Shown here: one piece after another, positions 16,352 to 24,800 of the stretch | How positions within the stretch are numbered: position 1 is the first letter of the stretch | Layout: every line of letters begins with the position of its first letter | IMG/VR virus record: IMGVR_UViG_3300030109_004892 | Span: 1 to 60,083 of that record | DNA: 60,083 nt | From: a virus | Reading direction: 5' to 3' (one strand) | The notes under the pieces: generated by a model | The model's database searches: none | Told to the model about the DNA's origin: nothing | What the model saw: only the letters and a program-made list of their open reading frames with translations | Program-made: the position numbers and the translations under genes

Positions 16352-17140
16352 TTATTTATTGTTTTGTGGCAAGAATTGAGTGGCTACATTACCTTTGAAA
16401 GGGTAATTACCAAAATGAGTCATACCACTAAGAATATCAGCATATATTTTACCACCTATTTTCTGCCATAAACGACAAAAAGAATAATCTTCAGATAAAT
16501 ATCTTTTAGTTTCTGGTTCCACCATAGTATCAAAAAATGCATAGTTCCAATCAGATGTATCATGATAATCAAATTCTGTATCATGTGGTTGATTTAAATG
16601 TTGGTCAGATTTAAATTTTAAATCAGGATAGGCCTTAGCCATTTTCTCAAACACTTGTCTTTTTATCAACATAAAACCTGTTGCACCGTCTAACACTTCA
16701 ATAAATCCTTTTTCCACTTTAACATTGTTTGGATCTTTAACATTTAAATTATATTGTAAAGAAGCTGCGTGTAATTCATCTTCTCCTATGTTAGGATCTT
16801 CAGTTACTCTTCTTTTAACTTTTGTCCAATCAATTAATTTACGAGGATAAACACCTGTTGTTACATCCTGATCTAAATCTAACATACGAAAAACTGATTC
16901 AGGATTAAAAGCAATATCAGCATCAATAAATAAAAGATGAGTATATTTTTTTTCATCCATAAATAATTGCACTAAAGTATTACGAGCCCGTGTTACTAAT
17001 GATTCATTACCAATTGTACCAATTTGAATTTCTATTTTCTTTTGAGAAGCTAAAGCAATAAGTTGTAAACAACTTTTAAAATAATCTGCTGTAAGCATAC
17101 CCCCATAACAAGGGGTACCTATGAAGATCTTATGTGACAT
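16352..17140 (-). CDS. Family 2-like glycosyltransferase (GT-A fold), 262 aa
   Basis: N-terminal KIFIGTPCYGG, then ESLVTRARNTLV and THLLFIDADIAF (Asp73-x-Asp75, the metal and nucleotide-sugar binding DxD motif), followed by VTTGVYPRK and later DGATGFMLIKR and YLSEDYSFC. This order is typical of GT-A enzymes in marine phages and cyanophages. It may glycosylate virion proteins, possibly after hydroxylation by the neighbouring oxygenases, or alter the host surface. It overlaps the next oxygenase by 11 nt. The acceptor is unknown. Confidence 0.85.
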   Translation of the reverse strand: MSHKIFIGTPCYGGMLTADYFKSCLQLIALASQKKIEIQIGTIGNESLVTRARNTLVQLFMDEKKYTHLLFIDADIAFNPESVFRMLDLDQDVTTGVYPRKLIDWTKVKRRVTEDPNIGEDELHAASLQYNLNVKDPNNVKVEKGFIEVLDGATGFMLIKRQVFEKMAKAYPDLKFKSDQHLNQPHDTEFDYHDTSDWNYAFFDTMVEPETKRYLSEDYSFCRLWQKIGGKIYADILSGMTHFGNYPFKGNVATQFLPQNNK

Positions 17141-17642
17141 CTTTATAAAATATGTTTAATGTAGATCTATTAGAGCTATCACCGAAAGATTGTAAATCTG
17201 AATGTGGTATTTTCATGCCATTAAAAAACAAAGCTCTATTTTCTACAAAACCTATGTGAGAAGATAATTGATTGTTATGCATAAACCCAGTGCCATTATT
17301 AAGGAGGGGTTCTCCCTTAACAAATAAAAGAAAGTTTGCGACATTTCCTTTATCATCATCTGTATGAAACAAAGGTTCTTTGTTATTTTGTCTATAGTGT
17401 GCACTCACGGATATCGGCTCAAGGTTCCTGTGCGGAAAAAAATATTGTTTAATTAACTTTAACAATGGATCATCGTGAAAACTTTTAGGAAAGGTGTGTC
17501 TATGACCATACACTTGACCTTCTGGATTATCTACTTGAGTATAGCTTAAATTCATAAGAGTATTTTGTAATGATTTTAATGTAGCTTCATCCAAAAAATC
17601 ATCAACATACATAACAAATTTTGTATTTTTATTGTGTTGCAT
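17130..17642 (-). CDS. Putative 2OG-Fe(II) oxygenase 8, 170 aa
   Basis: PLFHTDDDKGNVANFLLFVKG (His93, Asp95), NNGTGFMHN, ENRALFFNGMKIPHSDLQS (His147) and NRSTLNIFY (Arg159) give a complete HxD...H...R set, so the enzyme is probably active. It resembles the DUF6445 group in the xGTGFM element. It is coupled to the glycosyltransferase gene (11-nt overlap) and to the small gene upstream (14-nt overlap). Confidence 0.8.
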   Translation of the reverse strand: MQHNKNTKFVMYVDDFLDEATLKSLQNTLMNLSYTQVDNPEGQVYGHRHTFPKSFHDDPLLKLIKQYFFPHRNLEPISVSAHYRQNNKEPLFHTDDDKGNVANFLLFVKGEPLLNNGTGFMHNNQLSSHIGFVENRALFFNGMKIPHSDLQSFGDSSNRSTLNIFYKDVT

Positions 17643-17913
17643 AATCTACTTTTAAATATTCTATTTTCTTTAACCAATCTTTGGGTATAGCAATAGCGCC
17701 ACCACCTGTAACATCATCTTTGTCTTTGCTGTAAGATCTCATAATAACTATTCTTTCATCATTATTAGTAATCATCCAACCTACTTCTTGGCACACGGCC
17801 AACGGTGCATTAATAACTTCTTTTATATCCAGCCACCCAGTTTCTGTATCACGGGCATCGAGCCACGTCACACGGACCATTGGAATTTTATTTATATCAA
17901 ACCCTTCACCCAT
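17629..17913 (-). CDS. Small conserved protein, 94 aa
   Basis: The product contains RVTWLDARDTETGWLDIKEV, then VGWMITNNDERIVIMRSYSK and AIAIPKDWLKKIEYL. I recall the same pattern in small marine phage proteins, where it has no defined function. A compact alpha/beta SH3-like or ubiquitin-like fold is conceivable. The ATG and the upstream TAA share a base, so it is co-translated with the upstream oxygenase. Confidence 0.7.
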   Translation of the reverse strand: MGEGFDINKIPMVRVTWLDARDTETGWLDIKEVINAPLAVCQEVGWMITNNDERIVIMRSYSKDKDDVTGGGAIAIPKDWLKKIEYLKVDYATQ

Positions 17914-18584
17914 TATTCATTAATAGGTTCTTTTTTCTTTAGCTGTAAATTAAAAGAAACAGATCTTCTCTCTTCATTTTGTGTTCTGAAAGGATAAACA
18001 CCATGAGATAACCAAGCAGGAAAAAGATATATTGCGCCAACCTCTGGAGTAGCTTGATGTTTATGACCACTAAAAGTTGCTGCTTGTCCACAGTGCCAAA
18101 TAATATCTCCCACACAAGGATAATGATCTTCTTTTGCGTATTCGTCTTTAAGACTAGGGGGTACACGTAAATAAATTACACCTGATAATTCTCCTTGATG
18201 AATATGAAAAGGATTGAAGTCTCCCGCCCACTGGCTCACGGCCCACATAGATTCAACAACCATTGATCCTACAAAAGCAGGTGATATAGTATCACTTGCA
18301 GGAGGAATAGAAATGTATTGTTTAACTATTTCACCTATCGCATTAATGATTGGTTTAAATTTTTTACCCTCTAAATCTTCCATAGGATATCTAACTTCTT
18401 GCTTAACATTGCCTGCTAAGTTCATTGAATGATCATATTCCTTAGCTAATTTTTTATCATTAAATAACTGTGATGCCTTATCATCTAACACTTTAATCAT
18501 ACTATTAGGTAATTTACCTTGTAATATAGTAGGACCAAAAGGTCTTACGGCATGAAATTCTATTTTAGTTGGTTCTTTATTCAT
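17913..18584 (-). CDS. Putative 2OG-Fe(II) oxygenase 9 (PF13759-like), 223 aa
   Basis: FNPFHIHQGELSGVIYLRV (His127, His129), GDIIWHCGQ, GAIYLFPAWLSHGVYPF (His194) and ERRSVSFNL (Arg206 or 207) give the TIGR02466-type arrangement. N-terminal VRPFGPTILQGKLP corresponds to the usual opening strand. It is the first oxygenase of the - strand operon and overlaps a 49-aa leader gene. It is the closest sequence counterpart, by motif order, of oxygenase 5 (11628-12296). Confidence 0.8.
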   Translation of the reverse strand: MNKEPTKIEFHAVRPFGPTILQGKLPNSMIKVLDDKASQLFNDKKLAKEYDHSMNLAGNVKQEVRYPMEDLEGKKFKPIINAIGEIVKQYISIPPASDTISPAFVGSMVVESMWAVSQWAGDFNPFHIHQGELSGVIYLRVPPSLKDEYAKEDHYPCVGDIIWHCGQAATFSGHKHQATPEVGAIYLFPAWLSHGVYPFRTQNEERRSVSFNLQLKKKEPINE

Positions 18585-18726
18585 CTTTTTTCTCTTTTTT
18601 CTTTTCTGTTTGTTCTTTATGTTTTCTCATATTTTCTTTTACAAATTCTATTTCATCTTTATTTAAAGGTCTTCCATATGGGGGTGCAGGAACTACAGGG
18701 GTTGGGGTTTTCTTGGTAGCCATCAT
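18577..18726 (-). CDS. Small Pro/Lys-rich leader gene of oxygenase operon, 49 aa
   Basis: AAAGGA is 5 nt upstream of the first of two ATGs. The product starts with a Pro-rich segment (TPTPVVPAPPYGRPL), then DEIEFVKENMRKHKEQ and a Lys/Glu tail. Its stop overlaps the start of oxygenase 9. It is the first gene after the divergent promoter region. Function unknown. Confidence 0.6.
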   Translation of the reverse strand: MMATKKTPTPVVPAPPYGRPLNKDEIEFVKENMRKHKEQTEKKKEKKDE

Positions 18727-18742
18727 TCTTTCCTTTCGGTTA

Positions 18743-18770
18743 GCTATAAATATCTATTGTCATATAGCAA
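18743..18770 (-). promoter_or_regulatory. Putative promoter for the oxygenase operon
   Basis: On the - strand, TTGCTA (18765-18770), a 16-nt spacer and TATAGC (18743-18748), 17 nt before the first ATG of the operon. It is weaker than the overlapping + strand promoter. Confidence 0.35.
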
Positions 18771-18785
18771 TAATTTGCCTATAAA
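18757..18785 (+). promoter_or_regulatory. Putative sigma70-type promoter for the internal-protein operon
   Basis: TTGTCA (18757-18762), exactly 17 nt, then TATAAA (18780-18785). It drives the + strand genes from 18865. It overlaps the - strand promoter, so the two directions may compete. The rest of the gap (18786-18864) is AT-rich leader. Confidence 0.5.
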
Positions 18786-18864
18786 TATATAATTAAATTG
18801 GCATTTCTACAAGTTTAGCCTCCTTGCACTATTTACCGACAATCATGATTTGCAGAAGGAGAAC

Positions 18865-19656
18865 ATGCTAAAGAAGATTTTTAAAGCAGCAAAAAAAGCA
18901 GCACCTATAATTGGTGCAGGATTAGGATATTTATACGGAGGCCCAATGCTAGGCTCTGCTATTGGCGGAGGTCTCGGAAGTTTGGTTGCTGGTAAAAGTC
19001 CACAAGAAGCTCTTAAATTTGCAGCCTTATCAGGATTAGCAGGAGGAGCTCTTAGTAAATTTGGAGGTGTTCAGGCAGGTCAAGGATTAGGTGGAATATT
19101 TAATAAACCTGTAGGCACAAATATAACTAGAGAAATTGCTGGAAGACCTATGCAAGCAGCTACTTTTCCTAAACAAAATATACTTCAAAAAGGTTTGGGA
19201 TATGTTAAAAAAAATCCAATTAAATCTGCATTAGCAGGTTTAGGTATAGCTACTGCAGCAGGAGCAGGTGGAGAAGAAGAAGTAACATCTACCTATGAAG
19301 ACGTATATGGAAAAGTTCCTGGATTTAGAGATCTAGGTCAAGCGGATATTGCGCCTCCTCAATTAATACCTTATGGTACTGCTAATCAACCTTACGGTTT
19401 TAGTTTAGCTAATGGGGGAATAATAAGTTTAGCAGATGGTGGAGACTTTCCTCGTAAGAATGGTAGGATAGCAGGACCAGGAACCGAGACTAGTGATGAA
19501 GTGCCAGCGATGTTAAGTGATGGAGAATTTGTTGTTAATGCAAGAACAGTCCGAGGACTTGGGGCAGCGATGGGTGCTGAAGGAAGAGAAGATGAAAGAG
19601 ACAGAGGATCAAAATTTTTATACAGTATACAAAATAATTATGGAGGAAAAGCATAA
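18865..19656 (+). CDS. Glycine-rich amphipathic virion protein with GPGTxTSD motif, 263 aa
   Basis: The ATG at 18865 follows AAGGAG by 4-5 nt and is preferred over an upstream TTG. The N-terminus is a basic amphipathic helix (MLKKIFKAAKKAAPIIGAG), then Gly-zipper-like hydrophobic segments (GAGLGYLYGGPMLGSAIGG). The C-terminal part has GRIAGPGTETSDEVPAMLSD, GEFVVNARTVRGLG, a motif I recall from virion proteins of marine phages. Membrane-active N-terminus plus genomic place suggest an ejected internal protein. Function is inferred. Confidence 0.7.
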   Translation: MLKKIFKAAKKAAPIIGAGLGYLYGGPMLGSAIGGGLGSLVAGKSPQEALKFAALSGLAGGALSKFGGVQAGQGLGGIFNKPVGTNITREIAGRPMQAATFPKQNILQKGLGYVKKNPIKSALAGLGIATAAGAGGEEEVTSTYEDVYGKVPGFRDLGQADIAPPQLIPYGTANQPYGFSLANGGIISLADGGDFPRKNGRIAGPGTETSDEVPAMLSDGEFVVNARTVRGLGAAMGAEGREDERDRGSKFLYSIQNNYGGKA

Positions 19657-20645
19657 TGGTTGAAACTTACACAAATATTACTGCCCAGCCACCTTACATA
19701 GAAAAAAGAGCAGAACAATTATTAGCTTCCGTATATGGAGATCCAAAGGCTGTAAAAAAGGCGGGTGAAACCGATGAAGCTTTTAACTTACGAAAATTTG
19801 GTAGAGCAGGTATAGCTCAACCTATTCCACAATTTCAATTTGCAAGTTTTTCACCAGAACAACAACAGGCATTTCAATTAGCTAGTCAAGGTATTGGTTC
19901 GTATGCGCCGTACTTACAACAAGCAGGACAACAAGCAGGACTTGGAGCTACTACACAAGCTATTGGAGCAGGACAATTATTAAGCGGAGCACAAGCTTAC
20001 AATCCTAATCAGGCGCAAGCTTTTATGAATCCTTATCAACAAAGTGTAACACAAGAAGCTCTTAAAGAATATGATCGTCAAGCACAAATAGCTCAACAAG
20101 GTTTAGCTTCTCAAGCACAAAAGGTAGGTGCTTTTGGTGGATCACGTATGGGTGTTCAAGAAGCAGAAATGGGAAAAAATTTAGCTGACATTAAATCAAG
20201 AAGAATTTTTGAAGACTTATCAAGAAACTTTCAACAAGCACAAGGTGCAGCAATGGGATCATTTGCTGATCAACAACGAAGAGCATTACAAGCAGGCCAA
20301 GGTTTAGGTCAATTAGGTTTAGGTCAAGCAAGCACAGGTAAAACTATGGCTGGTCTTGGTGCATTAACTCAACAACTAGGTCAAGGGGATGTTCAGTCAC
20401 TTCTTGGTATTGGTGGTATGAAACAACAACTAGGTCAAGGAATGTTAGAAGCTCAAAGACAACAACAACTGATGGCACAACGTGAACCATTTACTAGACT
20501 TGGATTTGCTAGTGATATTTTACGAGGAGTTCCAAGTGGTCAATATCAATATACTCAACAACCACAAACTAATCCATTTGCTCAAGCATTAGGACTTGGT
20601 ATCGCAGGACTAGGAGCTTATGGACAATTTCAAGGTGGTAGTTAA
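19656..20645 (+). CDS. Gln/Ala-rich helical virion protein, 329 aa
   Basis: Composition is dominated by Gln, Ala, Gly and Leu. The middle has AQKVGAFGGSRMGVQEAEM and long predicted helices such as NPNQAQAFMNPYQQSVTQ. A Gly/Gln-rich degenerate repeat (QGLGQLGLGQA, QQLGQG) follows. The start overlaps the previous stop. In marine phages similar genes precede the large internal protein and have no assigned function. An ejection or core protein is likely. Confidence 0.65.
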   Translation: MVETYTNITAQPPYIEKRAEQLLASVYGDPKAVKKAGETDEAFNLRKFGRAGIAQPIPQFQFASFSPEQQQAFQLASQGIGSYAPYLQQAGQQAGLGATTQAIGAGQLLSGAQAYNPNQAQAFMNPYQQSVTQEALKEYDRQAQIAQQGLASQAQKVGAFGGSRMGVQEAEMGKNLADIKSRRIFEDLSRNFQQAQGAAMGSFADQQRRALQAGQGLGQLGLGQASTGKTMAGLGALTQQLGQGDVQSLLGIGGMKQQLGQGMLEAQRQQQLMAQREPFTRLGFASDILRGVPSGQYQYTQQPQTNPFAQALGLGIAGLGAYGQFQGGS

Positions 20646-21832
20646 TGGGTTTAAATAATATACAAAAATCAAACCGAAAAGTTTTAGATAGACCAATGTT
20701 TGCTAAGATGAAAGATGGCACTATTAAGCCAGTGCAATATCATTATGTTGGTGCAGCAATTAGTGTAGGAAGCAGAACATTGCCTTATATAGCAAAAGGA
20801 TTACAAGCAGCTAAAAATACTTTACCAGCAATAATAAGCAAAGGAAAAAATTTAATAACTAGAGGAGGACCAAAAGTTACAGGCGGAGGAACAACAGGCA
20901 CGGCTATCGTTCCTTACACAGGAGGGGGTGCTGGTTTACCTGCTGTTAGTAGTGTAGCAAAATCTAAACTACCTCTTCTTAGAATGCTTGGTTTAGGCAC
21001 GGCACCATTTGCTATAAGTGAAATAAGTGATTTGGTAATGAAGGAAAAGGAAGAAAAAGAAGATCCATACAAAGGTAGTGGCAAAATAGAAAGACCTAAA
21101 GACTCGCCTACAGGGATACCTTCAAAAAAAGATGAGGGAACTAAAATTGAAGAGGATGTTATTACAGATATTAATAAAGGTAATCTTGATGAGATGATTA
21201 GCGAGAAAATAGAATTATTTAAAAGTAAATTAGGAGATGGATCTGATAGGAAAAAAACAGCGGGTTTTGGAATGCTTACGGAAATAGGTTTAAATTTAAT
21301 GCAAGCTAGAGGAGGAAACTTTTTAGATAAATTATCTCGTTCTGCTACAGACCCATTAAAAACTTTTACAAAAATAGGACAAGCTATTAATGATCGTATG
21401 GATAAGATTACAATGGCAGGTATAGAATCAGGTATTAAATCTTTTGAAGCAGATAAAGATCGTGCACTTACAGAAAAAGACATTGCAGCTAGGGCTAAAC
21501 CTGATGATGTAAGAACCTTAGAATACCTACAACAATTGCCGGGTGTTAAAGATTTACCTATTGAACAGATTATTCGTCTATCTAAAAACAAAGCTATTAT
21601 GAGTGACCAAGAATTCTATCAAGAATTATCTTTAAATTTAACTAGAGGTAATCCTGATATTACAGCGCAAGAAATTTCAGATATATTTACTTCAATTAAA
21701 CAAGGTAGTCCTGGAGAAACTATGACAATTGAAGCACAAATTTCTCAATTAAAAAAAGCAGGAAAAACAGATACCGAAATTAAAGCAGCCTTAATTCAAA
21801 TAGGTGAAGACCCATCTAAATATGTAATTTAA
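20645..21832 (+). CDS. Probable internal virion protein, 395 aa
   Basis: The N-terminal third has a hydrophobic stretch (AISVGSRTLPYIAKGLQAAK) and a Gly/Thr-rich linker, then PLLRMLGLGTAPFAISEI. The middle is Lys/Glu-rich. The C-terminal part is helical with ISQLKKAGKTDTEIKAALI. No enzymatic motif found. It is coupled to the genes on both sides (1-nt overlap upstream). Role inferred from context as part of the ejected protein set. A 225-aa - strand frame inside it is a shadow. Confidence 0.6.
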   Translation: MGLNNIQKSNRKVLDRPMFAKMKDGTIKPVQYHYVGAAISVGSRTLPYIAKGLQAAKNTLPAIISKGKNLITRGGPKVTGGGTTGTAIVPYTGGGAGLPAVSSVAKSKLPLLRMLGLGTAPFAISEISDLVMKEKEEKEDPYKGSGKIERPKDSPTGIPSKKDEGTKIEEDVITDINKGNLDEMISEKIELFKSKLGDGSDRKKTAGFGMLTEIGLNLMQARGGNFLDKLSRSATDPLKTFTKIGQAINDRMDKITMAGIESGIKSFEADKDRALTEKDIAARAKPDDVRTLEYLQQLPGVKDLPIEQIIRLSKNKAIMSDQEFYQELSLNLTRGNPDITAQEISDIFTSIKQGSPGETMTIEAQISQLKKAGKTDTEIKAALIQIGEDPSKYVI

Positions 21833-21833
21833 A

Positions 21834-24800
21834 ATGGCTAATCAATTATTAGATCAATTTGATTTAACTACAAAAAAAGAAGAAGTAACTGTTCCAAATA
21901 ATACAGGTAACAGGTTATTAGACCAATTTAATAATAGTGGAGGTAACTACACTTCTACCACTGAAGAACCAGAAAAAAAAGCGGGATACATAGTATCAGC
22001 AGGTGCAGGTGTATTATCAGGTGCAGAAAAAGCAGTTGAAGGATTAGTTACAACAGGAACTCTTCTTGCAGATTTAGGACTAGGAACAGAACTTACAAAG
22101 AAAGTAGAAGACTGGTTTGACAGCCAAGAAGCTTTTAATAAACTAGAAGATCTAGCTGATGATACATGGTTGGGTAAGACAACAGAAATTTTAACTCAAT
22201 TAGGTGTACCAGGAGGCTTTGCTTTAAAAGGTGCTAATGCTTTACTCAAAGCGAAAAATTTAGGAATATTAAATAAGTCTCCTAACCTAGCTAGGTTTGG
22301 TGCAGCGGGTGTAGCAGATGCTATAGCTAGCACAAAAGACATTCCTACAATAGGAGATTTTCTTGGTGCAGGACCCACGGAACAAAGATTAAATCAAGGA
22401 GAAGAAGGAAGGGCTGAAGCCTTTAGAAGATTAACTAATAAATTTAAATTTGGAATGGAAGGTGCATTAGGGTTTTCTTTATTTGATAAAGTATTAATAC
22501 CCGGTGCAAAAGCAGGTTTTAAAAAAGTTATACCCACTGTTGCAGGAGTAATAAGAGGTATTAAAGGACCGGGTAGCACTATCGTAAGAAAAGAATTTGA
22601 TCCTCGATATGAAGCATACATTAAAGTAAAAGATGAAATAGATGCAATAAAAGCTAAAGGTAAGAGAGAGGGTTCTCTAGATGTTAAAAGCGTTGAAGAT
22701 CTTAAAGTAGCACAAGCTAAATTAAAAAACTTTATAAAACAAGGGGTAGACAAACTAGATCAACCACGGGATGTTACTCAACAATTAGAAACAGGATGGC
22801 AATTTAGTAGTAATAATATCATTAGAAAGTTTCAAGAATTAATTGGTTCTAAACTTACGGCCGCTTCTAAATATGCGGGAACAGATATTTTTAAACAAGT
22901 TAGAGATAAAATTAATCTTACTAGAGGTTTAGAAGAAGATGTAAGAATTAATACTCAACGATTAGGTAATGCTGTTGATGAATTATTAAATCCTAAAAAT
23001 TCTAACAACATGATTAAAGAACTAGAAAAAAGAGGGTTAAAGAGTAGAGAAAAGTTAATGGAAGCAATGCATGAATTCTTGACCACGGGTGGCATGGGAA
23101 GAATGGTTAAGTATACTTCAGGTCCTAAAAAAGGAAAAACAGAATATCGCCCATACACACAACAAGAGCTTGTAAAAAGAAAACAATTTGTTGACAGTAA
23201 TATTCCTGAAGAACTTCTCCCTCACATGATAACCATACGAGATCAAATAGATGCTCTTAGTAATACATTATTAAAGACTCCTGGTATTGAAAAAGCTGCA
23301 GGAGTAACTCCTCAATTTTTAGATACAGTGCGAGCAAACATAGGGGAATATATTGTTAGGCAATACAGGGCAAAAGGTGCAAACAAAAAAATGTCAGAGG
23401 AGTGGATTGAAAGTTTATATAATACTAAAGAAGGACTTAAAATTATAGACCGAGCAAAAGTTTTAATTAGTAAAGCTAACCCAAAAATGTATGGAGAAAT
23501 AATAGGCGAAACAGTAGATCCTATAACAGGAAAAAAATTTGGTGGAAGATTTGTTCCGTACAATGAATTAAATGCAAGACAAATGGATGATGAAATTAAA
23601 AAGATTTTATATTCAGGTGGAGACTTTGAAAAATTAGGGGATAGTTTTGAAAGATTAATTACTGTAGATAAAAGTATTGCAAGGGGACGAAAGCAAGTTC
23701 CTAAAGCTATTCGGGATCTTTTAGGAGAAGTACGTAATTTAGATGAGTCTTATATTAATACTGTAAGAAAATTAAATGATTATGCTTCTACTACCAAATT
23801 TTATAATGATGTTTTAGCTAGCGGTGACGGAAAATATTTTTTTAATACACCAGAAATAGCAGAAGGAGGATTAAAATTTACTACACGTATTAATTCTGAC
23901 AATGCATTAGATGGTTTGTATACGACTCCTCAACTAGCAAAAGCTCTTGGAGAATTAGCTTCTAATAATAATAATCGTTTTTTAAATTCACCTATTTACA
24001 ATACTTTTTTCTTAGGACCTAAAGCCTTTACACAAGAATCTCTTACAACATTAAATCCATTTACTCATGTACGTAACGTTGTAAGTGCTCTGTCTTTTAC
24101 AGGAATGAATGGTAATTGGTTTCGTAATCCTGGAAAAATATATGAAGAATTTACCGATACTTTAAATGTAATTAAAGGAGAAACTAAAAGTAAATTAGAA
24201 ACAGAATTAGGTAGGAAAATATACAGAGATAAAAAAAGTTTAGCACAAATAGATGCTTATGTTAAAAATGTTCGTGAACTTCAAGAACTAGGTGTTATTA
24301 ATAATAGTCCTAGACTTCAAGACATGGCTAATCTGGTTGATGATGTATCTAAAACATTTGATGGTTCAGAAACAGTTGTTCCAGAAAGTGTTCTTTATAA
24401 AATATTTAAAGGATTTGATCCTGCTGGAAAAAGTGGACTTAGTAAACTTAGAAGAACAGCAAGAAACTTATATGCTTCAGAAGATAATTTTTTTAAAGTT
24501 CAAAATTATGTAGCTGAACAAAACAAATACAAAAGTGTTTGGGATGATTTTTATAAAAATGATGTCAATGGTTTTGTTAATAAATATAAAAATGAAGCAG
24601 CAAAATATGGTGTGAGTAGTGAGGATTTATTTACTCGTCGAGGATACGATAGGTTTGTTAAAGAAAAATCAGCGGACATTGTAAAAAATAATATACCTAA
24701 CTATGATTATGTAGGAGACTTTATCCAACAATTAAGACGTCTTCCTCTTGGAAACTTTGTTTCATTTCCTGTAGAAACAATTCGTACGGGTATTAACACA

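Noticed and set aside
18850-18864. TTG start for the 18865 gene
   Set aside because: The ATG at 18865 has a well-placed AAGGAG, while the TTG lies within its leader.
20914-21591. 225-aa - strand frame
   Set aside because: It lies opposite the 20645-21832 gene, which has normal coupling with its neighbours. The - strand frame is a shadow.
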